Below are positions 45,718 to 57,585 of a stretch of DNA of 64,000 bases, one piece after another; within the stretch, counting starts at the first letter, position 1; every line of letters begins with the position of its first letter. The position numbers and the translations under genes are program-made. The stretch lies in the NCBI GenBank assembly GCA_963422465.1, contig OY730170.1:4130379-4194378 (forward strand), written 5' to 3'. The notes below the pieces were generated by a model. The model was not told the origin of the DNA and did no database searches. It worked only from the letters and a program-made list of their open reading frames with translations. This DNA comes from Lichina pygmaea (taxonomy: Eukaryota > Ascomycota > Lichinomycetes > Lichinales > Lichinaceae).

Positions 45718-47102
45718 TTACCCCTCTCCTTCACATGGTGAACTCCTGTGAGCCTCAGGCTGCTTGTGGGTGTAGTTCTGTGGCTGTGGTTTCCTTGGGT
45801 ATTTCTCATGGAAGTTGTAGATAGTGTCTTTGGTGTTGTCAAGATGCTTAATAGGCTCTTCAGTGGTATCTTCAATTGGCCATCCAGACTATTTGACCAG
45901 GTACTTGAACTTCTGTCAAGATATTGCTGGCTTGGAGTCAAGGATTTCTTCAACCTGGAACTCTTCATCTGTGTCTTGACCAATGACAGGGCCAGGGTGT
46001 TCATTTGATTGGCCAGGGATAGGATTAGCAGGTGTCAGACGTAGAAGGGAAACATGAAAGACAGGGTGGATCTTGAGAGTGTGTGGAAGCTCCAGATAGC
46101 AGGCATAGCTTCTGACTGTCTTCAACACCTTGAATAGTCTAATCCACTTGTCATCAAGCTTTTTGCATGGGTGGCGTGTTCTGATGTTCTTGGTATTCAG
46201 CCAAACAAGATCTCCAGTTTGATAGGACAGTGACAGGACTTGATGTAAATTGGCAGTGTGAGCTTGAGCTTCCTGGGATAGTCAGAGTTCAGCTTGCAAC
46301 TGTTCCAGAATCTGTGTTATTTCTCCAGAGATTTCCATAGCATCTTGGTTGCAGGCTTCACTTGTGGGTGTGATGCTGAGCTGTGGATAGAACTCTTTGT
46401 TGGCAAAGAACAGTGACATGCCAGAGGAATCAGACTGGGAGTTGTTCTGCGTGAACTCTGCCAGAGGAAGCTATTGGACCCAGTCATCTTGGAGATAGTT
46501 GACATAGGATCTCAGGTAGTGTTCAAGCTCCTGATTCTCTTGTTCTGTCTGACCATCTGTCTCTGGGTGGTGTCCTGAGGATAGTTGTAGCATGACGTCA
46601 AGATGGGCACAGAGTGCTTTCCAGAATAAGCTGACAAACTGACCTCCTCTGTCTGAGACAATACTCCTGGGTAAGCCATGGGTACAGACAACAAACTGGA
46701 TGAACATCCAGACAAGATGTGAGGTTGTCATCTCAGCACATGGCACAAAGTGGTGTTCTTTGGTGAGACAGTCAGTAATAACCCAGATGTGCTTGGCACC
46801 AGGGAAGCAGGTATCTCTTGACTTGGGCAAGTCAGTAATGAAATCCATAGCCAGATCCTGCCAACATTGCTGAGGTACAGGAAGAGACAGCAGCTCTTCT
46901 TGGTGATCACGGGTAGACTTTACTTGAGAGCAGACATGACAATTCCTGATGTACTGCTGTATGATGTTCACTATCTTTGGCCAATAGTACCAACAAGACA
47001 GAAGATTGTGAGTCTTGGCAATCCCAGTGTGGCCAGCCATTGCTTGGTCATGGACTTCTTGGAACAGGTGTAGGCGTAGCTTATTGTTCTCAGGGATCCA
47101 GA
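45451..47102 (-). mobile_element. Partial family A Gypsy copy A3
   Basis: Fossil 3' portion of a family A element: 3' LTR (45451-45717), chromodomain, and integrase up to its zinc-binding segment. It ends at the LINE tail near 47103 and its 5' continuation is missing from the other side of that LINE. It is broken, with several interruptions. The LTR junction lies in the family B gag region. Confidence 0.88.
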
Positions 47103-47284
47103 GTTTTTTATTTATTTATTTATTTATTTGATTCTTACACTGGTAGTAGCTTTACAGCCATGCAGATCTTCTAGCTAATAGTGAACTCCTTCAGAAAACC
47201 TTTGAAGAGATAAAAACTGAAGGCAGGGTGTGACTAGGGAATGTAACAAAAGGAATCTTGAAGTTTCTGGTAAGAGAAGAGAAT

Positions 47285-50200
47285 CTAGGTATTGGATTGG
47301 GAATAGTGGAGTTTGAAAGCTAGATTAAACTGGTTTAGTCTTTTCAAGGACATAAACCAGTACAAGAACTTCTGTAGTAGCTCTGGGTTTGAAATAATAG
47401 TGGTGAAGTCTTGGGGATTAAAAGAGACTTGTTGTCTTTGTCTTGAATAAAGAGAGCATGAAGAGGTGATATGTTTTGCAGTTTCTTCTGCTTGGCCACA
47501 CACACATAGTGGGGTAGGGAAGTCAGGAACTCCAGCTCTGAAAAGAAAACTTGCCAGACCAATTCTTCCAGTCCTGATTTGCAGTAGCAGACTTGCCTCA
47601 GCTTTCTGTAACTCTTTGTAGAGCTTCAGATTGTTTTTGTGTGGCTTTTGACAGAAAGTCTGCCAGCCTGGATAGCTTCTTCTTTTCTTCTCTTCCCATT
47701 GGTCTTCCCACTCTTTAGTAAAGAGCTTTTGTAGTTCTTTCTTTGAACTAGCCTGGTTAGTAGTTATTTGACTTAACCAAGTGAATTTCCACTTAGGAGA
47801 GATAGTTGAGGATTCCTTTAAAGGTTTCTTCAAGAGAGAGGCATAGCTGGAAATAGTGGAAAAGATACTGTCAAGAAAGTATTTGAGAGGGGAGTTTTGA
47901 ATAGAAGAAAGAAAACAGGCAGTGCGAAATTTAAAGTATAGGTCTAGAGGTAGAAGAAAAAGCTCACTCTCTAATAGAAAAGAAGGAGTGGCTTTGAAGG
48001 CACCCCCAATAAGTCTTAGGCATCTGTTTTGAAATGAAACAAGAGAAGAGATATTGGAGGATTTTCTTAGAGGGTTAAACCAGATCCCCACTGCATAGCT
48101 CAGTAGAGATCTCAGTATAGCAGTGTACACCAGACGTGATGTGTGAACTGGAAAGCCCCAAGTAGAATAGGAAGTTCTAGAAAGAGAAGAGAGTGCTTTC
48201 TGTACTTTTTGAAGGATAATCCTCTGGTGTTTGTGCCAGTGGAGCTTTGCATCTAGGTACACTCCAAGTACTCACACTTCTTTTGGTTTGAGAATCACAT
48301 TCCCCAGTCTGAGCTTGAGCTGAAGATTGTCTGATCTTCTTCTGGAAAAATGAAGTATTTCATATTTCTCAGGTGAGAAGACTATTCCATGTCTTGCAGC
48401 CCAGGATAGACATTTGTGGTGTGTGTTCTTTAACTTCAGAAGGTTACTTTTCAAAGAGTGACCAAAAGCAAGCAGATTTGTATCATCTGCAAACCCCAGG
48501 GCAGATACACCAGAAGAGGGAGTATGCACAGTCTCATGCAATTCAGAAATGTAGAATAGAAAAAGAATAGGGGATAATGGAGAACCTTGAGAAACTCCAC
48601 AATGAATAGGAATAGAATAAGACTCAGAATCATCAAAGACAAGAGTGGTAGAGCGCTTATCACAGAAGGAGTAGATCCAGGAAGCTAGCCAGGCAGGTAT
48701 TCCTTTTCTTTTCAGAATTTGCTGTAGTATCTTGGGGAGAACTCTGTCATAGGCTCCTGAGATATCCAGTGAGAGTAGGGATGCAACCATGCCTTCCTTC
48801 CAGACTTTTTCCACTTGGGAGGTTAGAAGGAAAAGTGCTGCTTCTGTGGATCTTCCTTTCCTAAAGCCCATCTGGATATCTGGCAATAGTCCAGCTTCTT
48901 CTGCTATCTTGCTTAGTGTGGCTGCAGCAATAGCTTCCATCAGCTTGCCTGTTGTGTTTAGCAGAGCTATAGGGCGCCAGGCTTTAGCTTGATTGTAGGT
49001 TCCCTTGCCAGGTTTCCTCAAGCAGACTGTTTTTGCACTCTTAAATCTTTCAGGGAAGTACTCCAGTTTCCAGCATGTTGAAGTCAGAATAGCTAGAGCT
49101 TGGCAGAACCTAGGCCCCAGAGCTCTCAGAAATCCATTTGGCAGCTTATCTCTCCCTCCTGCTGTGAAAGGTTTCTTCTTGGCCAGAATTTGCTCCACTT
49201 CTTCACATGTTACCTCCTGGGAGAGCTGTATCTCAGAGATAGTCTGGGAGCTTTCTGAGCCTGGTTCTGGAACTAGAGCTTTTGGAAAGAACTGTTGTGA
49301 GAAGGCTTTAGTCTTTTCCTCAAAGGTTTTGGCTATTCCTTCTTGTGTTTCCAGGTCAGGAACCAGAGGAAGATCAGGAGTCTTGTTGGCTTTGGACTTT
49401 CCCCACTTTGCAAGCTTCCAGAACTTTGAAGAGCTGGCCAGCTCATGGATTTGGTGTCTGAAAGTGTTCTGTTTTCCATCTCTGACTGCCTTTTTCTTGA
49501 GCTTAGTTGCTTGCTCAAGTTCCTCTTGACTTGCTTGCCTTTTTTGCACTTTTCTTCTTACTCTTCTTTCCTCTTTAACCTTGTTTTGGATCTCTTGATT
49601 CCACCAGGGAACTGAGTGGCCAGATTGCTTCTGGAGCTGTGTGGATTTGCTTGCTATTTCTTGGAGAAAGTTGTCAAGATACTCCAAGTACTCATCCACT
49701 TCATATTTGTCTTGGAAGTGGAAGAGCAGGTGTAGCTTCTCACACTCTACTCTTGCAAGGTTTGAGTCCAGTGTTCTCCAGTTTCTTTCTGGTTTCCAGA
49801 TTTTCCTTGGAGGATCCAGGTCCAGGCAGGTTAGTACAGGTCTGTGGTCAGACCCATGAAAGAACTGAAGAGCCACTTTAGAGAAAATCAGAGAGTTAGA
49901 AAGAGAAGAAGAAATAAAAGACAGATCAATAGAAGAACATGGTTTTTCAGAAAGAGATCTTGCTCTGGTAGGGGTGAAAGGTGCAATAGCTAAATCCAGA
50001 TTTAAATCTTTCATTAGGTCTTGAAACTTGTTTGCAGTCTCAGAGTACAGTCTTCTTTTCTTTGACCAGTCTGGGTGGTGAAGATTTGAGTCTGTGAGAA
50101 GAATATGTTGTCCTTGTTCTTGTAAAGTATTTTGGAGTAAACAGAGAAGAGCTTCTGATGCCTCTGTGTAGTTTTCTTGACTTGATGGGGTGAAGTAGAG

Positions 50201-50524
50201 ATTATGTACCCAAAGAGAAGTAGAAGAGTTTTCCAAGTAGATTTCAAGAGAAACAAAGTCTTTATTCCAGAAGGTAGGATGAAGAGAAGAGAGTTTCAGA
50301 TTTTTATTAATAAGAAAAAGTGTTCTGCCAATCTCTGAACAGTAGAGAGGAAGAAAGGAAGAGAAAACAGTTGAAGTGCTTGTTTCTAGGTGAGGGTTTT
50401 TCCAGGGCTCTTGAAGTGCAATAATGTCCACCTCTTGGAGAGCTGAGGTTGCTAGCAGTAGCTCTTGGACTGATTGGCTTTTTTGCACATTATACTGGAG
50501 AAGTGTCAGCTTTGTGTCTTTCAT
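47285..50524 (-). CDS. LINE ORF2: endonuclease and reverse transcriptase
   Basis: A 1080-codon frame from ATG 50524 to 47285. The N-terminal EEP endonuclease shows QYNVQKSQ, IIALQEPW, LLTDSNLHHPDW, CSSIDLSFIS and GSDHRPVLTCLD. The reverse transcriptase shows RPIALLNTTGKLME, GFRKGRSTEAAL, SLDISGAYDRV, GVSQGSPLSPILF and the catalytic FADDTNLLAF. The C-terminal knuckle is CVCGQAEETAKHITSSC. One in-frame TGA at 48274-48272 splits the frame, where the LINE copy at 61.3 kb has a Gln codon (VQVLGVY). Otherwise the frame is open throughout. The start overlaps the ORF1 stop as ATGA, suggesting termination-reinitiation. Confidence 0.9.
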
Positions 50525-51486
50525 GCAGACATCTCAGCATCAAAGATCTTGAAGGAGTTAGCTGGTAGCTTTCCTCCAGAGTTGGCTGATCTTGAAGAAA
50601 GAATTTGCGCTTCTGGGAGTGCACCTCTGAGTCTCTCTGAGCTCCTGCTTGGCTCAGCTGTTTTACGTTTTTTCCCCCCTGGTAGAGACTGAGAGAGAGG
50701 GAAAGACATAACTGGGGGGGGTTGTAGAGCTGGAACAGAGGTAGCTGTTGGGATCTCATATTTTCCTGGGCGTGTGTTCCATGCTTCTCTTGCCTTCTTG
50801 GCTGCTTCCTGGCGTACTGGACAGACACTGGCCCAGGCTGGGTGAGCTCCTCTGCAGTTGCAGCATTTTGGCTTGAGAAGCTGTTCAGGAACTTGGCAGG
50901 CTCTCCTTTCATGCTGGCCTCCACAGGCACCACACACAGCTTTGTTCTTGCAGAAGCGTGCTTGGTGCCCATAGCCAAAGCACTTGAAACATTGTGCAAT
51001 AACTGTGTCTGCCAGAAAAGGTTCTGCTTCATGCATCCTGTGCCCCAGCACTAGCCCACTCTCAATCAAAAGATTGGCTTGTTCAGGGGTAGCCAGATCC
51101 AGGTGGAGAGAGGTAACTGGCTTCTTTTGAGCTATAGCCTTCTTAGACCAGTAGGCTCTCAGGATGGTGATTTGCTTGCTCAGAGATGGGTTGCTGTTCT
51201 GGATTATCTGGCGGGTTTTCTCCAGGTCTTCAGGTTGGATATCTTCTGTTCTGACTCCATGGATCAGAACTGGAAATCTCTTGGGCTGGATGGTTGCTTC
51301 CTTTGTGAAGATAGCTGATACCCAGGCAGAGTTTTTCTCTAGGAAGACTTTAGTCTCTTGGCTTTCTGTGTTAATAAGGATATCCCCTGAAGGAAGTTTC
51401 CTTACTGCTCTGACCTGCTTGTTGTAGGGGCTGGGTAGTCTGTCTTGAAGAGCCTGGAAAAGCTGGATGTGAGTTCTATTAGCCAT
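50521..51486 (-). CDS. LINE ORF1: nucleic-acid-binding protein with three CCHC knuckles
   Basis: 321 codons from the first ATG at 51486. Three zinc knuckles follow each other: CFKCFGYGHQARFC, CGACGGQHERRAC and CCNCRGAHPAWASVC. The C-terminus is basic and Ser-rich. The same frame stays open upstream to about 51987 (some 165 more codons) with a protein-like composition but no ATG. The true start may therefore be non-AUG, reached by splicing, or lost. The TGA stop overlaps the ATG of ORF2. Confidence 0.85.
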   Translation of the reverse strand: MANRTHIQLFQALQDRLPSPYNKQVRAVRKLPSGDILINTESQETKVFLEKNSAWVSAIFTKEATIQPKRFPVLIHGVRTEDIQPEDLEKTRQIIQNSNPSLSKQITILRAYWSKKAIAQKKPVTSLHLDLATPEQANLLIESGLVLGHRMHEAEPFLADTVIAQCFKCFGYGHQARFCKNKAVCGACGGQHERRACQVPEQLLKPKCCNCRGAHPAWASVCPVRQEAAKKAREAWNTRPGKYEIPTATSVPALQPPPVMSFPLSQSLPGGKKRKTAEPSRSSERLRGALPEAQILSSRSANSGGKLPANSFKIFDAEMSA

Positions 51487-52430
51487 GTCAGGTGGCTGGA
51501 TACCAGGATGTACAAGAACTTCTTTGAGAATTCTTGCAGGTAGAGGGATTTGTGCTGGAATAGATTTTTGGACAGCCTGGGCATATGATGGCTTGGCTTC
51601 TTGTTTGTCCAGCCACTTGTTGATATTCTCCAGCTCCTGGAAGATTCTGTTGGTGAGGCCAGTGGAGCTAGACTGGGCTTCTGTAGGGAAGGAGTTCTTT
51701 TTGATATTTTCCCAGCTTTTCAGAATGGATTCTGGGACTGGTTGAGTTTTGATCCAGGAGTCTACTAGTTTGTAGTCACTCTGGGGAGCTGGTTGGGGGG
51801 TAGGAGAGCTGGACTGGGTGCTAGCCAGACTGGGAGCTGGTTGGGAGAGTATAGCTGGTGTAGCTCTGGTGTTACTTTCTGAAAAGGTGGGTTTTTTCTT
51901 CTTGGGAGCTATGTTAGAGATTGTTTGGCACTGGTTGAGTGTTTCCTGTCTGCAGAGTACTGCCAGAAAGAAGAGTCACCTGGTTTCCCAGCAGTAATAA
52001 TCTAGTCCTGGGACCAATCCCCAAGACTAGACTTTCCTGGGCAGCTTTTTCCAACTAAGCTCTGGGCAAAGCTAGAAGTATTAACCTAGACTAGGGACCA
52101 GACCCCCTATCTAGACTTTCCTTGAGCCAAAGACTCTGCTAGCTCCAGAGTCAGTCAGACTCTAACTATTCCTCTTATCCTGAGACTCTCTCTCTGGTTG
52201 TGGGTAGATTGCTGGTTGTTGAAGAAGAAGATCGTGGATTCAAGATCACAACTTTTGACAAACAGGTGTGATTCTCAAAGGTGATGGGTTTTCACCTTAA
52301 GGTTTGGGTGGTTTCAGAGAGGAACTCGGCTGTTTTCCAGAACATATGACAAATTGTGGTGTTTGTCAAAATTGATGGTCCTTGAAGAACGTGGTTCTGG
52401 GAAGAGTTTTTTGCCCATAGGTCATAACAG

Positions 52431-55400
52431 TGGATTATTTTTCTGTGTAGACTACAGAGCACTTAACACTATCACCATCAAGAACTGTTACCCCCTGCCA
52501 CTGATCCGGGAGATGTTGGACCAGCTTTGCAAAGCTGTGTGGTACACCAAGCTTGATATTGTTGGTGCCTTCAACTGTATCTGGATAAAGGAAGGTGAAG
52601 AATGGAAGACTGTGTTCTGCACACGCTCAGGCCTCTACAAATACCTTGTCATGCCCTTTGATCTTGCCAATACTCCAAGCACATTCCAGAACTACATCAA
52701 TGATGTTTTAGGACCTGACATCCTTGACGTCTTTAGCACTGCCTATGTGGACAACATCCTTGTCTACAGTCAGACACTCAAGAAACACCAGAAGCACGTC
52801 AAGCTTGTTCTCAGTCAACTACAAGATGCAAGCCTGCAAGTTGACATCTCCAAGTACGACTTTGAAGTGCATCAAGTCAAGTACCTTGGCCTCATCATTC
52901 AGTCTGCCACTGAAGATGGCTGACCCAGATCTGTGAGCATGGACCTAGCCAAGACTAACACCATCAAGGAGTGGAATCCTCCTGCCAGTCTCAAGGAAGT
53001 GCAGAGCTTCATTACCTTTGCAAACTTCTACCACCAGTTCATCAAAGACTTTGCCAAGCTTGCATCTCCGCTCACAGCTCTGACCAAGAAGAATATTGCC
53101 TTCAAGTGGGAAACCCCAGAGCAGCGCTTGTTTGAAAGTATCAAGAAGGTGTTCAGCACTACACCTATCCTGCAGTACTTTGATCTGGAGAAGGAGTATG
53201 TTGTTGAGACTGACACTTCTGACTATGTCTCTGGTGCTGTCCTGTCACAGCCAGACCATGAAGGAGTTCTACACTCTGTTGCCTTCTTGTCACACTGCCA
53301 TCTGCTGGCAGAATGCAACTACAAGATCTACGACAAAGAGTTGCTGGCAATTGTCTGTGCCTTTGAAGAATGGCAAGCAGAGCTTGAAGGATCTCCAGAA
53401 CCTGTCAAGGTGATCTCTGATCATAAGAACTTGGAGTACTTCATGTCATCAAAGTGCTTTTCCTACTGTCAAGCCTGTTGGAGTGAGTTCTTGTCACACT
53501 TCAATTTCAAGATCAGCTACTGTCTAGGCAGTCAGTGCAAGGCCAACACCCTCACTTGACATTCCCAAGACCTCCTGTCAGACAGTGATCCCTGTCAAGA
53601 CTTCATGGAGTAAGTCATCCTCAAGCCCAAGAATCTTGCACATTCAGAGATTCAAGTCAAGCCTATCCAGATCCTGAGATGTTCAGAAACTGCACTAATT
53701 GACACTGAACCTGATGCTGCACCTCTTTCAGACATCATCCAAGCTGCCTATAACAACCTTGCTGAAGGTGATCCAGTGGTAACAGTGTCACAGATGCTAA
53801 GGGATGGTGTCAGGCACAGTCAAGAAGTGTCTCTCTCAGACTGCAGCTTGGAAAATAACTGTCTCTTCTACAAGAACTGACTCTGGATCCCTGAGAACAA
53901 TGAGCTACGCCTACACCTGTTCCAAGAAGCCCATGACCAAGCAATAGCTGGCCACACTGGGATTGCCAAGACCCACAATCTTCTGTCTTATTGGTACTAT
54001 TGGCCAAAGATAGTGAACATCATATGGCAGTACATCAGGAATTGTCATGTCTACTCTCAAGCAAAGCCTGCCTGTGATCGCCAAGGAGAGCTGCTGTCTC
54101 TTCCTGTGCCTCAGCAACGTTGGCAGGATCTGGCTATGGATTTTATTACTGACTTGCCCAAGTCAAGAGATGCCTGCTTCCCTGATGCCAAGCACATCTG
54201 AGTCATCACTGACTGTCTCACCAAAGAATACCACTTTGTACTATGTGCTGAGATGACAACCTCGCATCTTGTCTGGATGTTCATCCAGTTTGTTGTCTGT
54301 ACCCATGGCTTGCCCAGGAGTATTGTCTCAGACAGAGGAGGTCAGTTTGTCAGCTCATTCTGGAAAGTACTCTATACCTATCTTGACATCATGCTACGAC
54401 TATCCTCAGGACACCACCCAGAGATAGATAGTCAGACAGAACAAGAGAATCAGGAGCTTGAACATTACCTGAGATCCTATGTCAACTATCTCCAAGATGA
54501 CTAGGTCCAATAGCTTCCTCTGGTAGAGTTCATGCAGAACAACTCCCAGTCTGATTCCTCTGGCATGTCACTGTTCTTTGCCAACAAAGGGTTCTATCCA
54601 CAGCTCAGCATCACACCCACAAGTGAAGCCTGCAACCAAGATGCTATAGAAATCTCTGGAGAAATAATATAGATTCTGGAACAGTTGCAAGCTGAACTCT
54701 GACTATCCCAGGAAGCTCAAGCTCACACTGCCAATTTGCATCAAGTCCTGTCACTGTCCTATCAAACTGGAGATCTTGTTTGGCTGAATACCAAGAATAT
54801 CAGGACACGCCACCCATGCAAAAAGCTTAACGACAAGTGGATTGGACTATTCAAGGTGTTGGAGACAGTCGGAAGCTGTGCCTGCCATCTGGAGCTTCCA
54901 CACACTCTCAAGATCCACCCTGTCTTTCATGTTTCCCTTCTACGTCTGACACCTGCTAATCCTATCCCTGGCCAATCAAATGAACACTCTGGCCCTGTCA
55001 TTGGTCAAGACACAGATGAAGAGTTCCAGGTTGAAGAAATCCTTGACTCTAAGCCAGCAATGTCTTGACAGGAGTTCAAGTACCTGGTCAAATAGTCTGG
55101 ATGGCCAATTGAAGATGACACTGAAAAGCCTATTGAGCATCTTGACAACACCAAAGACACCATCTACAACTTCTATGAGAAATACCCAAGAAAACCACAG
55201 CTACAGAACTACGCCCACGAGCAGCCTGAGGCTCACAGAAGTTCACTATGTGAAGAAGGGGGGTAATGTCACAGTTCTGGCCCAGTTGCATATCTGGCAC
55301 AAGTCACACACCTTGCTGGGAAGTTCCATCTGCACTGTTGCCTGTTTGCTCTGCTATTGCCTTGTCGCATATCTGGCACAAGTCACGCACCTTGCCGGGA

Positions 55401-55612
55401 AGTTCCATCTGCACTGTTGCCTGTTTGCTCCACTGTATCCCCTGCCTATAAGAACTTCTCCTACTCCCCCAGCTTCTTCTCTTCTTCTTTTCTCTTTTCC
55501 TTCCTTGTCTTTCATCTTGTACATCAATCCAAGTCTCAAGTCTCAAGCCAAGTCAGGTCAAGGTTACTGAATCAGTTAGGCTCAAGTTCTGCTCTGCTAT
55601 TGCCTTGTCACA
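52431..55612 (+). mobile_element. Partial family A Gypsy copy A4
   Basis: Plus-strand fossil lacking its 5' third. It starts inside the reverse transcriptase, directly against the LINE 5' end, then RNase H, integrase, chromodomain and the 3' LTR (55267-55612). It is broken, with roughly ten interruptions. Its last 1.65 kb is an inverted counterpart of copy A3 across the LINE. Confidence 0.88.
55267..55612 (+). repeat. LTR of copy A4 (346 bp, internally duplicated)
   Basis: It carries the family A ends, but a segment of about 75 bp containing CATATCTGGCACAAGTCAC is present twice in tandem, which explains the extra length over the 271-bp form. Confidence 0.88.
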
Positions 55613-57266
55613 GTGAGGTTCCACTGAGGACTTCTTCCCTTATCTGTCCACACCTTCTATGGCTGGTAACAGGTCTGAGCTGTGTTGTTAGTGCAGTTCC
55701 TAAATGTGAGTACAGGCAAGTCTGCTACTACAAATCAGAACTGGGAGAATTGGTCTGGCAAGTTTTCTATTCAAAGCTGGAGTTCCTGATTTTGCTACCC
55801 CTTTATGCATGTGTGGCCAAGCAGAGGAAACTGCAAAACACATCACTTCTTCATGTTCTCTCTATTCAAGACAAAGACAACAAGCTTCTTTTAATCCCCA
55901 AGACTTCACCACTATTATTTCAAACCCAGAGCTTCTACAGAAGTTTTTGTACTGGTTTATATCTTTGAAAAGACTAAACCAGTTTAACCTGGCTTTCAAA
56001 CTCCACTATTCCTAATCTAATACCTAGATCCTTTTTCTCCTACCAGGCACTTCAAGATTTCTTTTGTTACATCTCCTAGTCACACCCTGCCTTCAGTTTT
56101 TATTTCTTTAAAGGTTTTCTGAAGGAGTTTACTACTAGCTAGAAGATCTGCATGGCTGTAAAGCTACTATCAGTGTAAGAATCAAATAAAATAAAATAAA
56201 ATAAAAATGTGAGTACTCCTGTCCTCCAGTTAACAACTGGGTTATGCTTCTTTAGCCAAGGCATCCCCAAGTAGATATCCTGAGTGGCCAACTTGACAAT
56301 ATCAAAGTGGATCCTTTCAGCATAGTGTCTGGTAACTATTTCTATTGGCTGTCTCATGGTAGACTAGCTCTGTCTGTCTATTTGCCATCACAAGCTGGTA
56401 AGGTTGTGTCTTGTGTTTTTGTTCAGTGCTGAGAGTGTTGTGGAATTGTTTTGAGATGTAGTTTCTGTTGGCTCCTGAATCAACAAGTGTGTGTGTCTGT
56501 ACTGGTGTGTTGGTGTGTAGTGACACAGGTAATCACAGGTACTTTGTGTTGCTAGGAGTTATGTTGTTGAGCTCCTGGTATCACCCCTTAACATGGGAGT
56601 TGAGTCTTTTCCTGATTGAAGTGTTTTTCCACTGACCAGGCAATAGATCCAGCTATTTCTGTCTGTCCTGAGGAATCTGTTCATGAATTTGTCTTGCTGA
56701 TGCTTGTCACATCCAGGCTTCAGGCAGTACTGCCAATTGTTAACATAGCAGTTATTGTTGTTGCCTTGCTGTAAGAACATAAGGTGTTTGTGCCAGTCAT
56801 GTGTATGCCTGGGAAATGTGGTGTGCTGGTGTTTGTCCCAAAGGTGGGTTTCACACACATCCTTCTTGCAATTGACCCAATGCTTGTGGCAGGTGGTGTG
56901 GTAGAGTGAATGTTCTCTGTACCTTTGTAACTGTTTGTGGTGGGTGCAGTAGTAGTCTGTGCAGAACCTCCACTGTAGTGTGCTGTGCTGTAGATTTTGT
57001 AGGTCTATGCTGTAAGTATAGCTTTCTTGTGGTATTTCTTCTTTGATAGATGTGGGTTTGTCTCAGTCTCCATCAGAGGTGATTAAGGACTCCTGTCTCT
57101 TGTCCTGATCTGTCTGTTCTGGTAGGTCCTTGCCTTCTGATATTGCCAGTTGGTGGACTGCTTCCAATAGCTGATTGTATTTATCCTATTGTTCAAGAGA
57201 TAGCTGAGCCTTTTCTGGTGGGTCTTCTGGCTTGATGATGTTCCAGTCTCTGTCAAGTGTATTAAG
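55613..57266 (-). mobile_element. Partial family B Gypsy copy B2
   Basis: Fossil of the protease and gag region of family B. Its low-coordinate end corresponds to about 44545 of copy B1 and it extends further 5' than B1. It is interrupted by a LINE fragment (55714-56204) and bordered by family A LTRs on both sides (55612 and 57267). It is broken, with several interruptions. Confidence 0.8.
55714..56204 (+). mobile_element. 5'-truncated LINE with 12-bp target duplication
   Basis: A 491-bp 3' end of the Tad-like LINE, ending in an AATAAAATAAAATAAA tail. The duplication AAATGTGAGTAC lies at 55702-55713 and 56205-56216, inside family B copy B2. The insertion is therefore younger than B2. Confidence 0.92.
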
Positions 57267-57585
57267 TGTCACAGTTCTGGCCCAGTTGCATATCTGGCAC
57301 AAGTCACACACCTTGCCGGGAAGTCCCATCTGCACTGTTTGCCTGTATGCTCCACTGTTGCCGGGAAGTCCTATCTGCACTGTTTGCCTGTTTGCTCCAC
57401 TGTTGCCTGATCCCCTGCCTATAAGAACTTCTCCTGCTTCCCCAGCTTCTTCTCTTCTTCTTTTCTCTTTTCCTTCCTTGTCTTTTGTCTTGTACATCAA
57501 TCCAAGTCTCAAGTCTCAAGCCAAGTCAGGTCAAGGTTACCAAATCAGTTAGGCTTGAGTTCTGCTCTGCTATTACCTTGTCACA
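57267..57585 (+). repeat. 5' LTR of copy A5 (319 bp, internally duplicated)
   Basis: Family A LTR ends. A block of about 50 bp with TGCACTGTTTGCCTG is repeated in tandem, different from the 75-bp duplication of the A4 LTR. Confidence 0.88.

Larger units (their letters stand above)
47103..52430 (-). mobile_element. Nearly coding-complete Tad-like LINE
   Basis: A non-LTR retrotransposon of about 5.3 kb carrying ORF1, ORF2 and a 3' tail of AAATA/AAAT repeats (47104-47132). The 5' limit of about 52430 is set by where family A Gypsy sequence resumes. The left flank is the minus-strand copy A3 and the right flank is the plus-strand copy A4. The flanks do not match, so no target-site duplication is visible. 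ORF2 has the apurinic-type endonuclease plus reverse transcriptase layout of the I/Tad group. I saw no RNase H domain. It is the likely source or a close sister of the three truncated LINE copies in the window. Confidence 0.88.

Noticed and set aside
45451-55612. A giant single mobile element bounded by inverted LTRs
   Set aside because: The outer flanks (AGTAT on the left, GTGAG on the right) do not match, so it did not insert as one unit with a 5-bp duplication; it is treated as separate copies rearranged.
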